DNA of 64,000 nt from Platycnemis pennipes (Eukaryota > Arthropoda > Insecta > Odonata > Platycnemididae): positions 82,997,656 to 83,061,655 of the forward strand of contig OW121847.1 of the NCBI GenBank assembly GCA_933228895.1, written 5' to 3'. Made by a program: the position numbers and the translations under genes. Below are positions 45,901 to 54,719 of the stretch, piece by piece (the stretch's first letter is position 1; every line of letters begins with the position of its first letter). The notes under the pieces were generated by a model that had not been told where the DNA came from, made no database searches, and was given only the letters and a program-made list of their open reading frames with translations.

Positions 45901-48849
45901 TCTTTTGAGTGGAGGAGAAGATCGACCGATGAGATAGACCAATGGACACCTAATCAAGTAGCCGTAAGTAGTCACTTCAGCATCATCTCAGCGTAAGTGG
46001 ATTCATTTGTCTTTGGCAACTCCAACGCTCCTGACACACGACAGCGAACGCAAAAACTTGAAGCAATAAAAGCAATGATATCCATCACCGGTGATAAGTT
46101 GCATGAGACACTATAGTTGCTTGTTTGCATGTTAGTAGTGCATGCTTGGTGATCTTCACCCCCTGCCACACACCCTCGTGGTGGCTCGCAGGGTATCGTG
46201 TAGATGTAGATGAAACTGCATTTTGAAGACGAAGCCCAATAGGGACAGAGAAGGGTGTACAATAAATTAACGTACGGATGAGATGAGATAGAAGTAATAA
46301 AAAAGGTTTGATTATAGCTGTGAAAGGTTTCATCATGATAACGCTCCGCTTATCAGTGTTCATCTACGCATATAGTGTAGTTTAATAACTAATGTGTAAG
46401 TAAAAAAAACTTAGCCTAAGAAAAGTCTGTAGCAGAATTTAATAAGCATAATTTCGTGACAACTTAAAGGTGTGTTTGTCAACTAAACAGTGTCGGGCAA
46501 ATGACCGAGGATCTCGGGTTCGAATTCGCGTTGATATTCTATGATAATTCAATTTTATTACATGCTGAGAGATTTTCTGGGAGTCGCTTCCTGTTAAAAA
46601 TGTATGTGCCCCGGGAAAGTCAATGCCCAGTCACATCGTTGACTACATTTCAATCTCCTTTGCGCTATGCGTATGGTGATATCCACCACTACCGTTCATA
46701 GAGATATCTGAGCTGAAGACTCGTGTTCGCTAACTTGTTATTTCTAAGCATGGAAATTGGAAAAGAATTTAAGCAATGTACGAAAGTTTATCATTGAAAC
46801 AAAATTATTTCGTCGAAAAATATGGTTTATTAGTTATTTCAGTTATGTCCTTTGGCTTGATAGCTGTAACGATAAAAATGTTACATCTTATACTTTCATA
46901 AAAAGGAAATGGTTGAAATTGGCAAGAGTACACGAAAAGTTGTCAGGCACTTGGTCATTTGCTTCAACTAAGGTCCTATAGTTTTCGAAACTCACTGTTC
47001 GCACAAAATGACATTCAAGTGTCACTTTCTAATCTGCAATGATTGTGCTCACTGGTGAACGAAGGCCAAAACCTTAGTAATAGAACAGATAGAAATCATA
47101 TGAACGAGAGACTTCGACGACGGAAAATATCACAACTTGGAGACATTAACGAACGGACGCATCCTTATCTGAAAATAAGAATGGCTGGGAACAAAAATAT
47201 TAGGAAAATATCATATCAGTTTAAGGTATCAATGCGATTATCTAAATAAAACTTCAATATCACTTGACACTTTTTTATGGTTGTATCTATCCCTTGTCAA
47301 TATGACCACTGACTTAACAATCACCGTTTTTCCTCCTCTGGTAACCATGACATTAGCTCAATACAAAACAATAAAAAAGTAAATACACCAAATAACAAAT
47401 GAGCATTAAAAATGAAATCCATAAAAAGAATGGAAATATATAAAAGTGATGTTAGTTATCTAAGGTACATGCATCAAGGTAAGCGACTCTGGTTGGATTG
47501 GATGAAGAGCAACGAGAAAATATCTCAACCACGTATGCATAACGATTACGGACATGAAATCCTAAATAGTTAACATGGAGAATACCATTAGAACTACATA
47601 ACTAGATGCATTTAATGAATAGTTGTACGATATTTACGGGATTTCAATACATCCTGAGGCATAGATTACAAATGAATGTACTAAGAACATGAGCCCAGCA
47701 TGAAAGGAAAACCAACAGAATCAACCGATAAGATAAAACTTAAAAATTGAGGAGTAAATACGAAAGCTTTTTCGTTTAAAGATTATACAATTATAATCTG
47801 TTAAATGAAACTACAGATCCGATACTCATTTCAATTTCCCAGAGTATCAAAAGATGGATTAGCTTTGAAAATATATTCACGAAAAATAAAGGAGAATAAT
47901 GTAACTCACCAACAGAGGATATGAGGTTCCCCCAAAGTTCAGCTGTCTGCCAAGCAAGGAAGAAGAAGCCGAAGAACCTCACCACAATGGCGTCCACAGG
48001 CTGATCAGTCAGCTTTGCATAAACTCCTCCAACTTGAGTCAGGTAGGTTGCCTTGGATGCCCACATTGGAGCAGCCCCAAGACCCACAATCAGAGCGGTG
48101 GGTACCAGCGTGAAGAACCGGGGATAGAACTGGGCAGTGATGTACGGAGCGTAGCACAGCATCGAGAAGCTAAGGGTCCACTTGACCGTCAACCGACGGA
48201 TGATGAGGGTGGGCACCAGCATGCAGGAGGCAACCAGAGCCGCATATATTGCCGACAAGGATACGGTGCCCAGCCCATCCTTGGCGTTTATGGAGCTCTG
48301 GAGGTTTGCAGTTCCTTGGAACGCGGTGAACTGGAACATGAATGCTATGCTCACAATCGCCACGTTCTTCAAGATCCTCCACTTCTCGTTCGGGGAGAAG
48401 CTGAGCGTGGTTAGTCCCGGGGAAGGAACTGGCTTATCACCTTCGAAAGAGACGGTATTGTTCATGCACACGGTGAGCGTATCTTCGTAATCCCTGACGC
48501 TCTCTCTCTCCAGAGATTCCGAACCGGGCAAGCTTTTTGCGTCGACGTACTTCGGGACCATCGAGTCCTTCTCCGCGTTACTCCCATCCGTTGCGCCCTT
48601 CTTTACATCTTTCGAAGAACCGCATATTGGTTGACAGGCCGCCGACGTCTTCAATGCAGTGGGGTGCGATTCACCGGCGTCTTCGTTCTGTTTTCCGTGG
48701 TACGACTTTCTTGGAATGGGTCCGTACGCAGGCGGTTGGTCCAGATTGATCGAATGACTCGCCGCCAGTTGCTCCAAGTATGCGAGGTTGTCGCATCCCG
48801 AGCTGTCGACTTCTACCAAAAAAGTGTCGTCTTCCGGAGAGGCCCTCAT
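30541..48849 (-). CDS. UNC93-C: conserved UNC93-like MFS protein, five coding exons
   Basis: Whole-gene span. Exons 47910-48849, 43149-43380, 39366-39531, 34639-34906 and 30541-30950 join to 2016 nt with phases 1, 2, 0, 1, encoding 671 residues. All introns are GT-AG. It is a multi-pass MFS-fold membrane protein of the UNC-93 family, close to the insect CG4928 type. It has a hydrophilic N-terminal tail of about 150 residues, then paired hydrophobic blocks, a lumenal or extracellular loop with NWT and a CxxxxC pair, and an acidic C-terminal tail. Known UNC-93 proteins regulate K+ channels (nematode UNC-93) or receptor trafficking (UNC93B1); the molecular role of this protein is not shown by the sequence. 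It keeps family consensus throughout and is presumably the ancestral-function copy of the tandem pair with UNC93-B. Confidence 0.92.
30951..34169. other. Intron 4 of UNC93-C, no feature seen
   Basis: Unique-looking AT-rich intron. No repeats or coding remnants are recognised in this part. Confidence 0.4.
34170..34495 (-). repeat. tRNA-derived SINE, main family
   Basis: Blocks in order: gaggcaactgacagctggg, gatgaaaggtaggtggg, gaacccgtgtcggtaca, ggaaaggcgccatagg, agcgtcccatctgacg, ending in the reverse-complement head (gaattcaaacgcgggccttg). It contains a local duplication of caagtaccttgaagtacctt. It lies 140 bases below exon 4 of UNC93-C. Confidence 0.75.
34639..34906 (-). CDS. UNC93-C coding exon 4
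   Basis: Encodes residues 447-535 plus one base. The acceptor is tttgccccag before GCATACGTATCC, and the donor is AACG|GTAAGTGC. It opens AYVSCALGIPQVGYVMMCFG, runs through three hydrophobic helices and closes ISGLWGIGDAVWQTQVN, all typical of the C-terminal half of UNC-93 proteins. A GRSPIM turn between helices follows the MFS pattern. The plus-strand frame at 34586-34987 is a shadow. Confidence 0.93.
35306..35891. mobile_element. hAT-type miniature transposon (586 bp) with exact 8-bp duplication
   Basis: The left end is cagggccatgccgaggcc then ccacccgggtgcaaag; the right end as reverse complement is cagggcattgcccaccacgg then gtgcaatg. Both start CAGGGC and share the internal CACGGGTGCAA-like block. 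The flanks carry a perfect 8-bp target duplication, actacaga at 35298-35305 and 35892-35899. The AT-rich interior has no coding capacity and contains a short tandem repeat. It sits in intron 3 of UNC93-C. Confidence 0.85.
35685..35747. repeat. Tandem repeat, three 21-bp units
   Basis: Units agataaagaatagttgaacc, agataaaggatagctgaacc and aggtaaaggatagttgaact (each 21 bases with its last base) follow directly on each other inside the hAT-type element. A looser gatgataggtgaaaggtatc stretch follows. Confidence 0.8.
35900..39117. other. Intron 3 of UNC93-C, no further feature seen
   Basis: AT-rich intron sequence. The plus frame at 37531-37851 and the minus frame at 37889-38125 have no recognisable family. 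Confidence 0.35.
39118..39210 (-). repeat. tRNA-like SINE head
   Basis: Reverse complement gives a B-box-like cgcaggttcgaatgctggc and a degraded A box (aggtggattaagtatcgcc). It lies about 160 bases from exon 3 of UNC93-C. Confidence 0.5.
39366..39531 (-). CDS. UNC93-C coding exon 3
   Basis: Encodes the last base of Arg 391 and residues 392-446. The acceptor is gtcacccttacag before GTACGGAGAG, and the donor is ACGCAG|GTAAAT. The first half is a hydrophilic central loop (YGEKQRSKDTSGEMSGLQLM). The second, FQLKNPYQILLIPITVWIGM then EQAFIGADFTQ, is the conserved start of the second transporter half. The exon is too short and its frame too interrupted outside the splice sites to show as a long open frame, but phase and homology to UNC93-B exon 3 are exact. 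Confidence 0.9.
39714..39753. repeat. 40-bp perfect hairpin (19-bp arms)
   Basis: The arm ttatcttgtccaaaaaact (39714-39732), loop aa, then its exact reverse complement (39735-39753). Just upstream, acaacagtttcgccag (about 39678) is identical to a segment inside the foldback element at 6129-6257, so this may be a related, rearranged miniature element. Confidence 0.8.
39760..41589. other. Intron 2 of UNC93-C, no feature seen
   Basis: AT-rich. No supported coding or structured element; the minus frame at 39993-40184 is unassigned. Confidence 0.35.
41590..41705 (+). repeat. tRNA-like SINE fragment
   Basis: The B box tcgcgggttcagatcacca follows a weak A-box region (agccgttgcgaccaaacct). Short tail, degraded. 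Confidence 0.4.
41770..42250. other. GC-rich patch inside intron 2 of UNC93-C
   Basis: Locally raised GC and CpG (for example cgctgacccgcgatcgacgg and aagtggcggtgccgtt) with frames open on both strands but no family resemblance. It could be an internal regulatory region or an alternative start site; nothing in the sequence decides it. Confidence 0.3.
43149..43380 (-). CDS. UNC93-C coding exon 2
   Basis: Encodes residues 314 (split codon G|TT) to 390 plus two bases of Arg 391 (AG|G). The acceptor is cttccttacgttacag before TTCTCTCC, and the donor is TCTCCAG|GTAAAC. The loop after the fifth hydrophobic block carries SSGGHGGG, an NWT glycosylation sequon and the cysteine pair CGANFC. The helix IYLTCVVIAVTIIALFLDPL follows. 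It aligns with UNC93-B exon 2 in boundaries, cysteines and helix. Confidence 0.92.
43381..46470. other. Intron 1 of UNC93-C, no gene seen
   Basis: Mostly AT-rich, with a GC-richer patch at about 44640-45020 where several minus-strand frames of 100 to 146 codons overlap; none resembles a protein. A plus frame at 45618-45854 covers aaaatggcggccatg, a YY1-like motif, and is not called a gene. Confidence 0.4.
46475..46700 (+). repeat. tRNA-like SINE
   Basis: The B box tctcgggttcgaattcgcg is preceded by ggcaaatgaccgaggatc. The tail contains gccccgggaaagtcaatgc. The A box is poorly preserved. Confidence 0.45.
46705..47909. other. Intron 1 of UNC93-C near exon 1, no feature seen
   Basis: AT-rich intron sequence ending in the exon 1 donor G|GTGAGTTAC at 47909-47908. 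Confidence 0.4.
47910..48849 (-). CDS. UNC93-C coding exon 1 (N-terminal half)
   Basis: Encodes residues 1-313 plus one base. The start ATG at 48849 has A at -3 and lies 20 bases inside an exon whose acceptor (ggtgtttttcag) is at 48871-48870, so a non-coding first exon must exist further upstream. Residues 1-150 are hydrophilic and acidic (starts MRASPEDDTFLVEVDSSG). Then WRILKNVAIVSIAFMFQFTA begins the first helix, followed by LQSSINAKDGLGTVSLSAIY, RRLTVKWTLSFSMLCYAPYI, VGLGAAPMWASKATYLTQVG and RFFGFFFLAWQTAELWGNLI, all close to arthropod family consensus. The GLGT-SLS and WASK-TYLTQ motifs that copy B has lost are intact here. Confidence 0.93.
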
Positions 48850-48871
48850 TGTTCGGGGAAATTACTCTCCT
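48850..48871 (-). other. 5' untranslated part of exon 1 with splice acceptor
   Basis: Minus-strand sequence gtttttcag|gagagtaatttcc leads into the start codon. The pyrimidine tract and AG are a good 3' splice site, placing the exon edge at 48869. The matching donor is unknown; candidates on the minus strand include G|GTGAGTTTT just below 58324 and G|GTGAGCG at 59375-59374. Confidence 0.7.
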
Positions 48872-50310
48872 GAAAAACACCAAATACAATAGCAATTCTT
48901 AATAAGGACCAAGTGGGCGTAACAACATGAAGTTGATTGATATAAATATTTCAGAATTCACTGGATACGTATATAAGCCTTTCTGCACACGCAGAATAGC
49001 TGAACGCCAAATAAATTTCAATATTTATCCAGCCTAATTACTGATATGGTGAGTATTGATATAGAAAATGAAAATTAATCCCGCAATATATTTACTCCAG
49101 ATTAAAACTAAGTCTAAAACAAATTTCATGGCTGAAGAAAAAGAAGTCCACTGCCATTGTAAGAATAATGGAGCTAATTCTTTGTCGTTTCCATGGAAAA
49201 AGCTTTGTTTCCACTTGAATTTTACTAAGCTTCTCATTGCCAAAGAACCAGTCTCTATTTTGTTAACATTTAATACATTTCATTACCTCGAGTATTATTT
49301 CGCTTAGAACTTTTACCTTCAAAACTCGCTCTGCAAAAAACCTTGCATGCTCTATTGATTATTTAAATAGAAAACATAAAGGTCGAAAGCGGACCCGACT
49401 CTGTTATTCGGACAAGGCTCCCACGTATTATGTAAATTACACTAATGAGCTGTCATTCCGGTGTCGCGCGTCAAAGTCGATTTTAGGAGCCATCAATCGA
49501 TGCGTGTAACTTTCATTCCACCTATTCCCAATGGGTTTCATATTGCCTCCTCGGGCCTGTGCCTTCCCGTCCGATAACCTTACAGAAAGCAGTAAGGTAA
49601 GACAACGGCGATATTCAGCTTTGAAACGTCCAGTTTTTTTTATTTTTTCATTCCTTTCTTCAAGGTAACTGTGTAATGTCCAATGCAGAAGAGCCAAAAA
49701 ATGCGACTTTGGCCTACTTTCATTCTAAGAGTTCGGGTTTGGAAGAGGAGTCGGCCTCGCTTGTCTCTAAAGGTGATCCAATTTGTGAGGATGAGAAGAA
49801 TAGTTCCAGCGAAAATAAAAAGGGCCCTACACGAACAGACGAACCTTTCGACTGAAAAAAACGGAGGGCCAGGCCTGAGAGAGATTTTTTCTCGCGATGG
49901 AGAGTTCCTGCCCCTGTCACCATGGATTTACCCCATTAAAGGAATGTTTAATTTTGGGTGTTCCTGCGTGCGGAAAATACCCGACTTATCGGACTGTCTG
50001 AATCTCGTTTGACAATCCTTGGACAAAGGGTAAATCGACCGCCAAGGCGGAAATCTTCCTGGCAAACTCTGAGCTACCTGACGCAGTGCTTCGACGTTTC
50101 TTTCGTCGAGGAGTTGAACGTTTTTATTTCATAGGCCTGAAGAAAGGCTGGCAAAGTCCTCTGTCAGAATAAACACTAAAACGACATATTTTCTTCGCCA
50201 AATAATTTGGTTAAATAAATTTTCCCGACCAAGGGAAGAGGAAAGTAACGTGTACCCTATGTCTTCCTTCATCGCCATAACGTTTTCATTTCGACGCACT
50301 ATTAAGCATT
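48872..50310. other. Upstream flank or 5' intron of UNC93-C, no feature seen
   Basis: No supported gene or repeat. The plus frame at 49683-50012 has no recognisable family. Confidence 0.35.
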
Positions 50311-50315
50311 GTATC

Positions 50316-51498
50316 TTCAGGCGAACGCGATGTGCTTTCATATTGACATGCTTAATAAAAGTTCAGTATTTGGGAAAAATCAGTCATTCTGACCACCATC
50401 ATTCCTTTTTGTACTGAACATTTTACCACAACCTACAAAAGCACTGCGCTCATCAGATAGAAGTAATTTTCATTCTGTGTTATCATGTTTAGCTTCCACT
50501 CCATATCGCCTGAATGTACAAAATTAGTACATTTTCCTTTTCATCTTCTAAAGTCCACAATATACCTGCTAAATGAACTCTAGTGTGATTTATTTCAGTT
50601 CTCCACTTTTCACCTGACTTGCGGCAAGCTTTCAGTAGAATTCTCTTCCTTAGGTTACTATCGAGATAATGACAAATGGAAATTCCAGCCTATGACTTTT
50701 TAGTATTCAATTTGTCTAACTTGTATGCAAAACACTTATCTCGATCGTTAAGCCAGCTCGTAAAAATACACGTTCCATTTCCTTACATTGTCTAAATCGA
50801 ACTTGACAACAAAGTTTCCGAGTCCTTCGACGTCTCGTTCCTCGATGGTTAGCGGTTATAAGTTTTTTCCCCGAAAATGTTTACTTTCTTCATATGAATC
50901 ACGGAAATGAGACATAAACAAGGAAGATGGCACGTTTAATTTTCTTGCTCTGCCCATTACAGGACGAATGTGAGTCACTTCACCGAATTCCTTCCCTTTG
51001 AGGTAGGTTTCGTCGTCAACGTAGTTTCCTCATCGCTAGGTATGGAAACTTTCTATCACGTACAAATACAGCCCCAGTGGGCTTTACCGGTGGGCACTCA
51101 TTTTCGACCTTGCTCTCACGTGGGTAACAGGAAAATCGGTGTTTTCAAACCCATCCACTTCGAGGCAGTTGATTCTGGAATTATGAAGAATGGTATTCAT
51201 AGAATCAAGAGTAAACGATGGAATTTTCTAACTTCCACGGAAAAGTTTTGGCCCATTGCACTGTCAGAAAAATAAATTTTAGGTTCCTTTCCCAGCTTCG
51301 GGTGCCAGCAGAACCTAAAACCGACAAATGAGTTTATCTTAAATGAGTTAGCGTCTTATTTGCCAAACTATTACCGAGTAAATGTTAAAAATGAGTGTTT
51401 TTAGAAAGGAATGACGGTGGTCAGAATGACTGATTTTTCCCGCATAATAAACTTTTATCAAGCATGTCTGAAAGAATATCACTATCACCTGACCTTTT
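50316..51498. repeat. Long inverted repeat, possible DNA-transposon ends
   Basis: The arm 50345-50411 (catgcttaataaaagttcag, then gaaaaatcagtcattctgac, ccaccatcattcc) is matched in reverse complement at 51404-51468 (aaaggaatgacggtggtcag, aatgactgatttttccc, aacttttatcaagcatgtc), about 90% over 64 bp. Weaker similarity continues outward for about 30 bases. The spacer is about 1 kb and has no transposase-like frame. A direct echo (agcactgcgctcatcag near 50441, tgcattgcgctcagcgg near 51542) hints at a more complex duplication. Confidence 0.65.
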
Positions 51499-52036
51499 CC
51501 ACCCCCGAAGCAAAACCAAAACTCACTTACAACATCTCAAGTGCATTGCGCTCAGCGGAAACGGTAATAAAAATGTTCTGAAATGCATTTTTTGCTGAAT
51601 TGTGTAGATTACTCAACTAGATATAACGCAGACTCCCTGGTGAAATAATTATGAAATCGAATCTAGTAATACTTAAAATTTCATTCAAGTAGAATGCTTT
51701 GTCGAAGCTGGAATAACGAACTCTGAAGGCTTCTTCAGGAACGCATCAATCAGCCCAAAATACCAAAATTGCCGGATCTAATTATTTTTAGGCCGAGGAA
51801 CCTCGGTTATCAATCGTTTGACATTAGTCAAATTGAGTGGAAAGAGCGGTGGCCACTTGAAAGTATGGCTTGATAATCTTTATGAGTGTATTGATTTGTC
51901 TCTATGCGTTCATCTTTGTAGCAAAGTTAGGGGTTACATTCAAATTGCCTCAATGTCAATACTCACTAAACAACGCCCACACGACACCCGCCATTCCTTC
52001 ATCCACGCATATCGATTTGCGTTATATGTAAAATTG

Positions 52037-52270
52037 TAAATTGGAGGGGGTGGGTGGGGACCTTCTGAGCCCTGGCACTTTGACCTCTTTGGATCCATTG
52101 TGCCTACCCACATTTAACCTGCCCGCCACTTGCAGACAGGGGACAAGAGCACCACGGTAGAGGTATGGAGGGGGCTACCCATCCAACCTCCGTCCGGGCC
52201 CAACAATGCTTAACTCCGGTGATCTGGCGGGAACCGATGTATTAACGTGGCTAGGCCCTTGCCCTGTGCG
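52037..52270 (-). repeat. 5S-rRNA-derived SINE (SINE3-like)
   Basis: The minus-strand 5' part closely follows 5S rRNA: gttaatacatcggttccc, gccagatcaccggagttaag (internal A-box region), cattgttgggcccgg and ggttggatgggtagcc (C-box region). It then departs into an unrelated body (gtggtgctcttgtcccctg, then caagtggcgggcaggttaaa). The 5S-like head is about 130 bases and diverged, so it is not a functional 5S gene. The fusion of a 5S head to a unique tail is the structure of a 5S-derived SINE. Confidence 0.75.
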
Positions 52271-54719
52271 TTATATGACTGTAAATTATCATTTCTTTCA
52301 TTTTTATCCCTAATATGCCCGCTAGAATCTGAGTAATCAATGATTTGGACGAAAAACTCTCCCCTTACACGAACGCAATATTTGTTTCCTTTTAAATTTC
52401 AGAGATTTTCCAGCATTTATTTGTTTAGATAGTTTATTACTCCCAACGTCAATTTTGAAAGTTCTCATGTTTGTCGCAAAGCGTAAATAATGGCACTATA
52501 GACATGGAAAGTAAAAATGTGTTCATCTGGCCTATTCAGTTACCAAATGTAAAATCGACGATCGTCTACTTCCGGAAACGTAGCAATTTAAACTTTCCCT
52601 GCCCTAAGTGGATGATTCTTTCAACTGTTCCATCGTCTTAACAATCACAATTAAGCAAGTATAACTACACCAAAGTAATTTTAATCGCCAGTCTCAATCA
52701 AACTGTTGCCCGCGGATACTAGTTGACCTAAGCCATAGCCCACTCCGCTTGACCCTCTAGTCTTTCCCCTGAACAAATTCGCGGCGTCTTTCGGGATCGT
52801 CCTTCCGTGACGCCTGCTCCCGGTGTCTCCTCGCTTTTTCCAGACGAGTCCTTCAGACCTCGAAGTTGGCGCTCCCCGCTGTGATCCTCCAGCTCCTTAT
52901 AATTCGCAAACGCCAACGCTCGCCAAATCTTTCTCCGTCCCTCTCGTTTTCTCCGCTCCCCTCCGCGTCCACATCACCTATAGATGACCGCCATTCGTCA
53001 TCGCGGCGAGGCTGGCCCCAGTGTCTCCGCGGTGAAGTTGGGTGTAGTACTTCCTGACTGAATATATTTCACGCCGTGCGTGGAGACTCTCAAAGGAGTT
53101 ATTCTTTCCGGAATGTGTTCCGAAAGTTGCCGAAGAATTCCTACCACTCCGCCACCTGATAAATTAGTGGCAAGGGAGGGATGTTGAGGGCACCATTATT
53201 TCCGCTGGATGGCAGTGAATGGTTAAGATGAAATATCTAATAACAACATACCCCCTTGCCCGTATCACTTGCAGAAATGATTGGTCGCGATACAAAACGT
53301 ACCGATATCCCGATGTATTTCTCTGCGTGGCTCCTTAATGTAGGTTTCCTCATTTATTTCGACAATTTTATTGTATCTATAATCAAAATTTAAATTATGA
53401 GTTAAAAATTTCAATGTTTTATCCATGTACTATCCCAGCTGACTAGGAAACCATCCCTCCAGCAGCATAACTTTTTCTCAATTCGGGTGCCAATAATATT
53501 GTGCACTTCGCACTGTTACTTCTCCTCTTCCCTTAGCCAATAGCTGTGTAAATCGACATTTCAGGATACACCCTCAAATTTCTCTAGTGCGTGCGACGAA
53601 ACCGACAACAGAATTGGAAAGTAAAAGAGCCGCAGTAGAGTACTGATGGAATTTAAGGGATTATGAGATTCGGGGGGTTCAAAATAGAAAAATCAAGGCG
53701 TATCTTGCGAATACAAGCCATTCAAATCAGAATTCAGTTTTCCATTCCAATGCACACATTAAAACGATAGGGGAAAATATGGACATGGCATGCCAATAAA
53801 TTACAAAAACACACTAAAGTCAATTTTTCAGCACTCGAATAAGTCATATTTTAATCAGATCTCACACAATAAGAATTTTCAGTAAGTTTAAGGTAATAAT
53901 GAGGATAAATCTCCTAAAATCAGTTAACAACAAAGGAATGTGAATGACAAAATTAATTTTTAATAGCAGTAGAAGTAGAATTAGGTTAAATGTACTCCAG
54001 CTGCCATTGTCGGATTGATCAAGGCAGATACCAAGCCAGTAGTGTGCTAGTACCTCTTTTTAAGGTATTTTGAAACTTATAAATGTGACTCACGACATTG
54101 AATTTGTATACGCTAAGATATATTTGACCGTGTGTTCGTGGAGAATTCCATTTCATTGGAAAATATCCTGAACGAGCCAGCATTGAGCCTCCCGATAAAC
54201 ACTAAATCCGAAAGCGATTGAGATATCGAAACTAAGTTCCTAACCAAAAGTAAATTTTCTAAGAGAGACACAGGCTTCCTTCATTCCGCTGAATAATCTG
54301 TTCACCCAAGAAACTTTCCGTCGGAATGAGATGAAGTAAGTCAATACTCCATCGTCAGCCCCGTCTTACCAGTGTTCCCACAGCCCACTTTCTCATCTTC
54401 AGCTTTCAGAATCGACGAATACCGCTGCCAATGATTCCTTCCAACTTTAATTTCCCGAGGCTCAATCGAAAAGGCAAAAAAAAACTACTCTCTGTCGAAG
54501 GCGTAAGCTCCCGGTCGCCACTAATCGTCTTGACAGCCATTGCATTAGTTGACCCAACCCTACAATGAATCCGCTACGTCATGACAGCCTTTCACATCTC
54601 TCAACCATTCCCATCAAGATGTCTGCGGCGCTTTGGTGATGGAGCCGGCCTACAAGACCACCCGACAACTTGAGAGGTCACCTTTGCCACCGATGAGGCT
54701 GGAAGATGAGGAACTGACC
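52271..54719. other. Upstream flank, no gene seen
   Basis: Includes a GC-richer patch at about 52740-53060 with short frames on both strands but no family resemblance. Otherwise AT-rich. Confidence 0.35.

Noticed and set aside
52120..52265. Functional 5S rRNA gene
   Set aside because: Too many differences from the conserved 5S sequence and no proper 3' end or T-run terminator; it joins an unrelated body.
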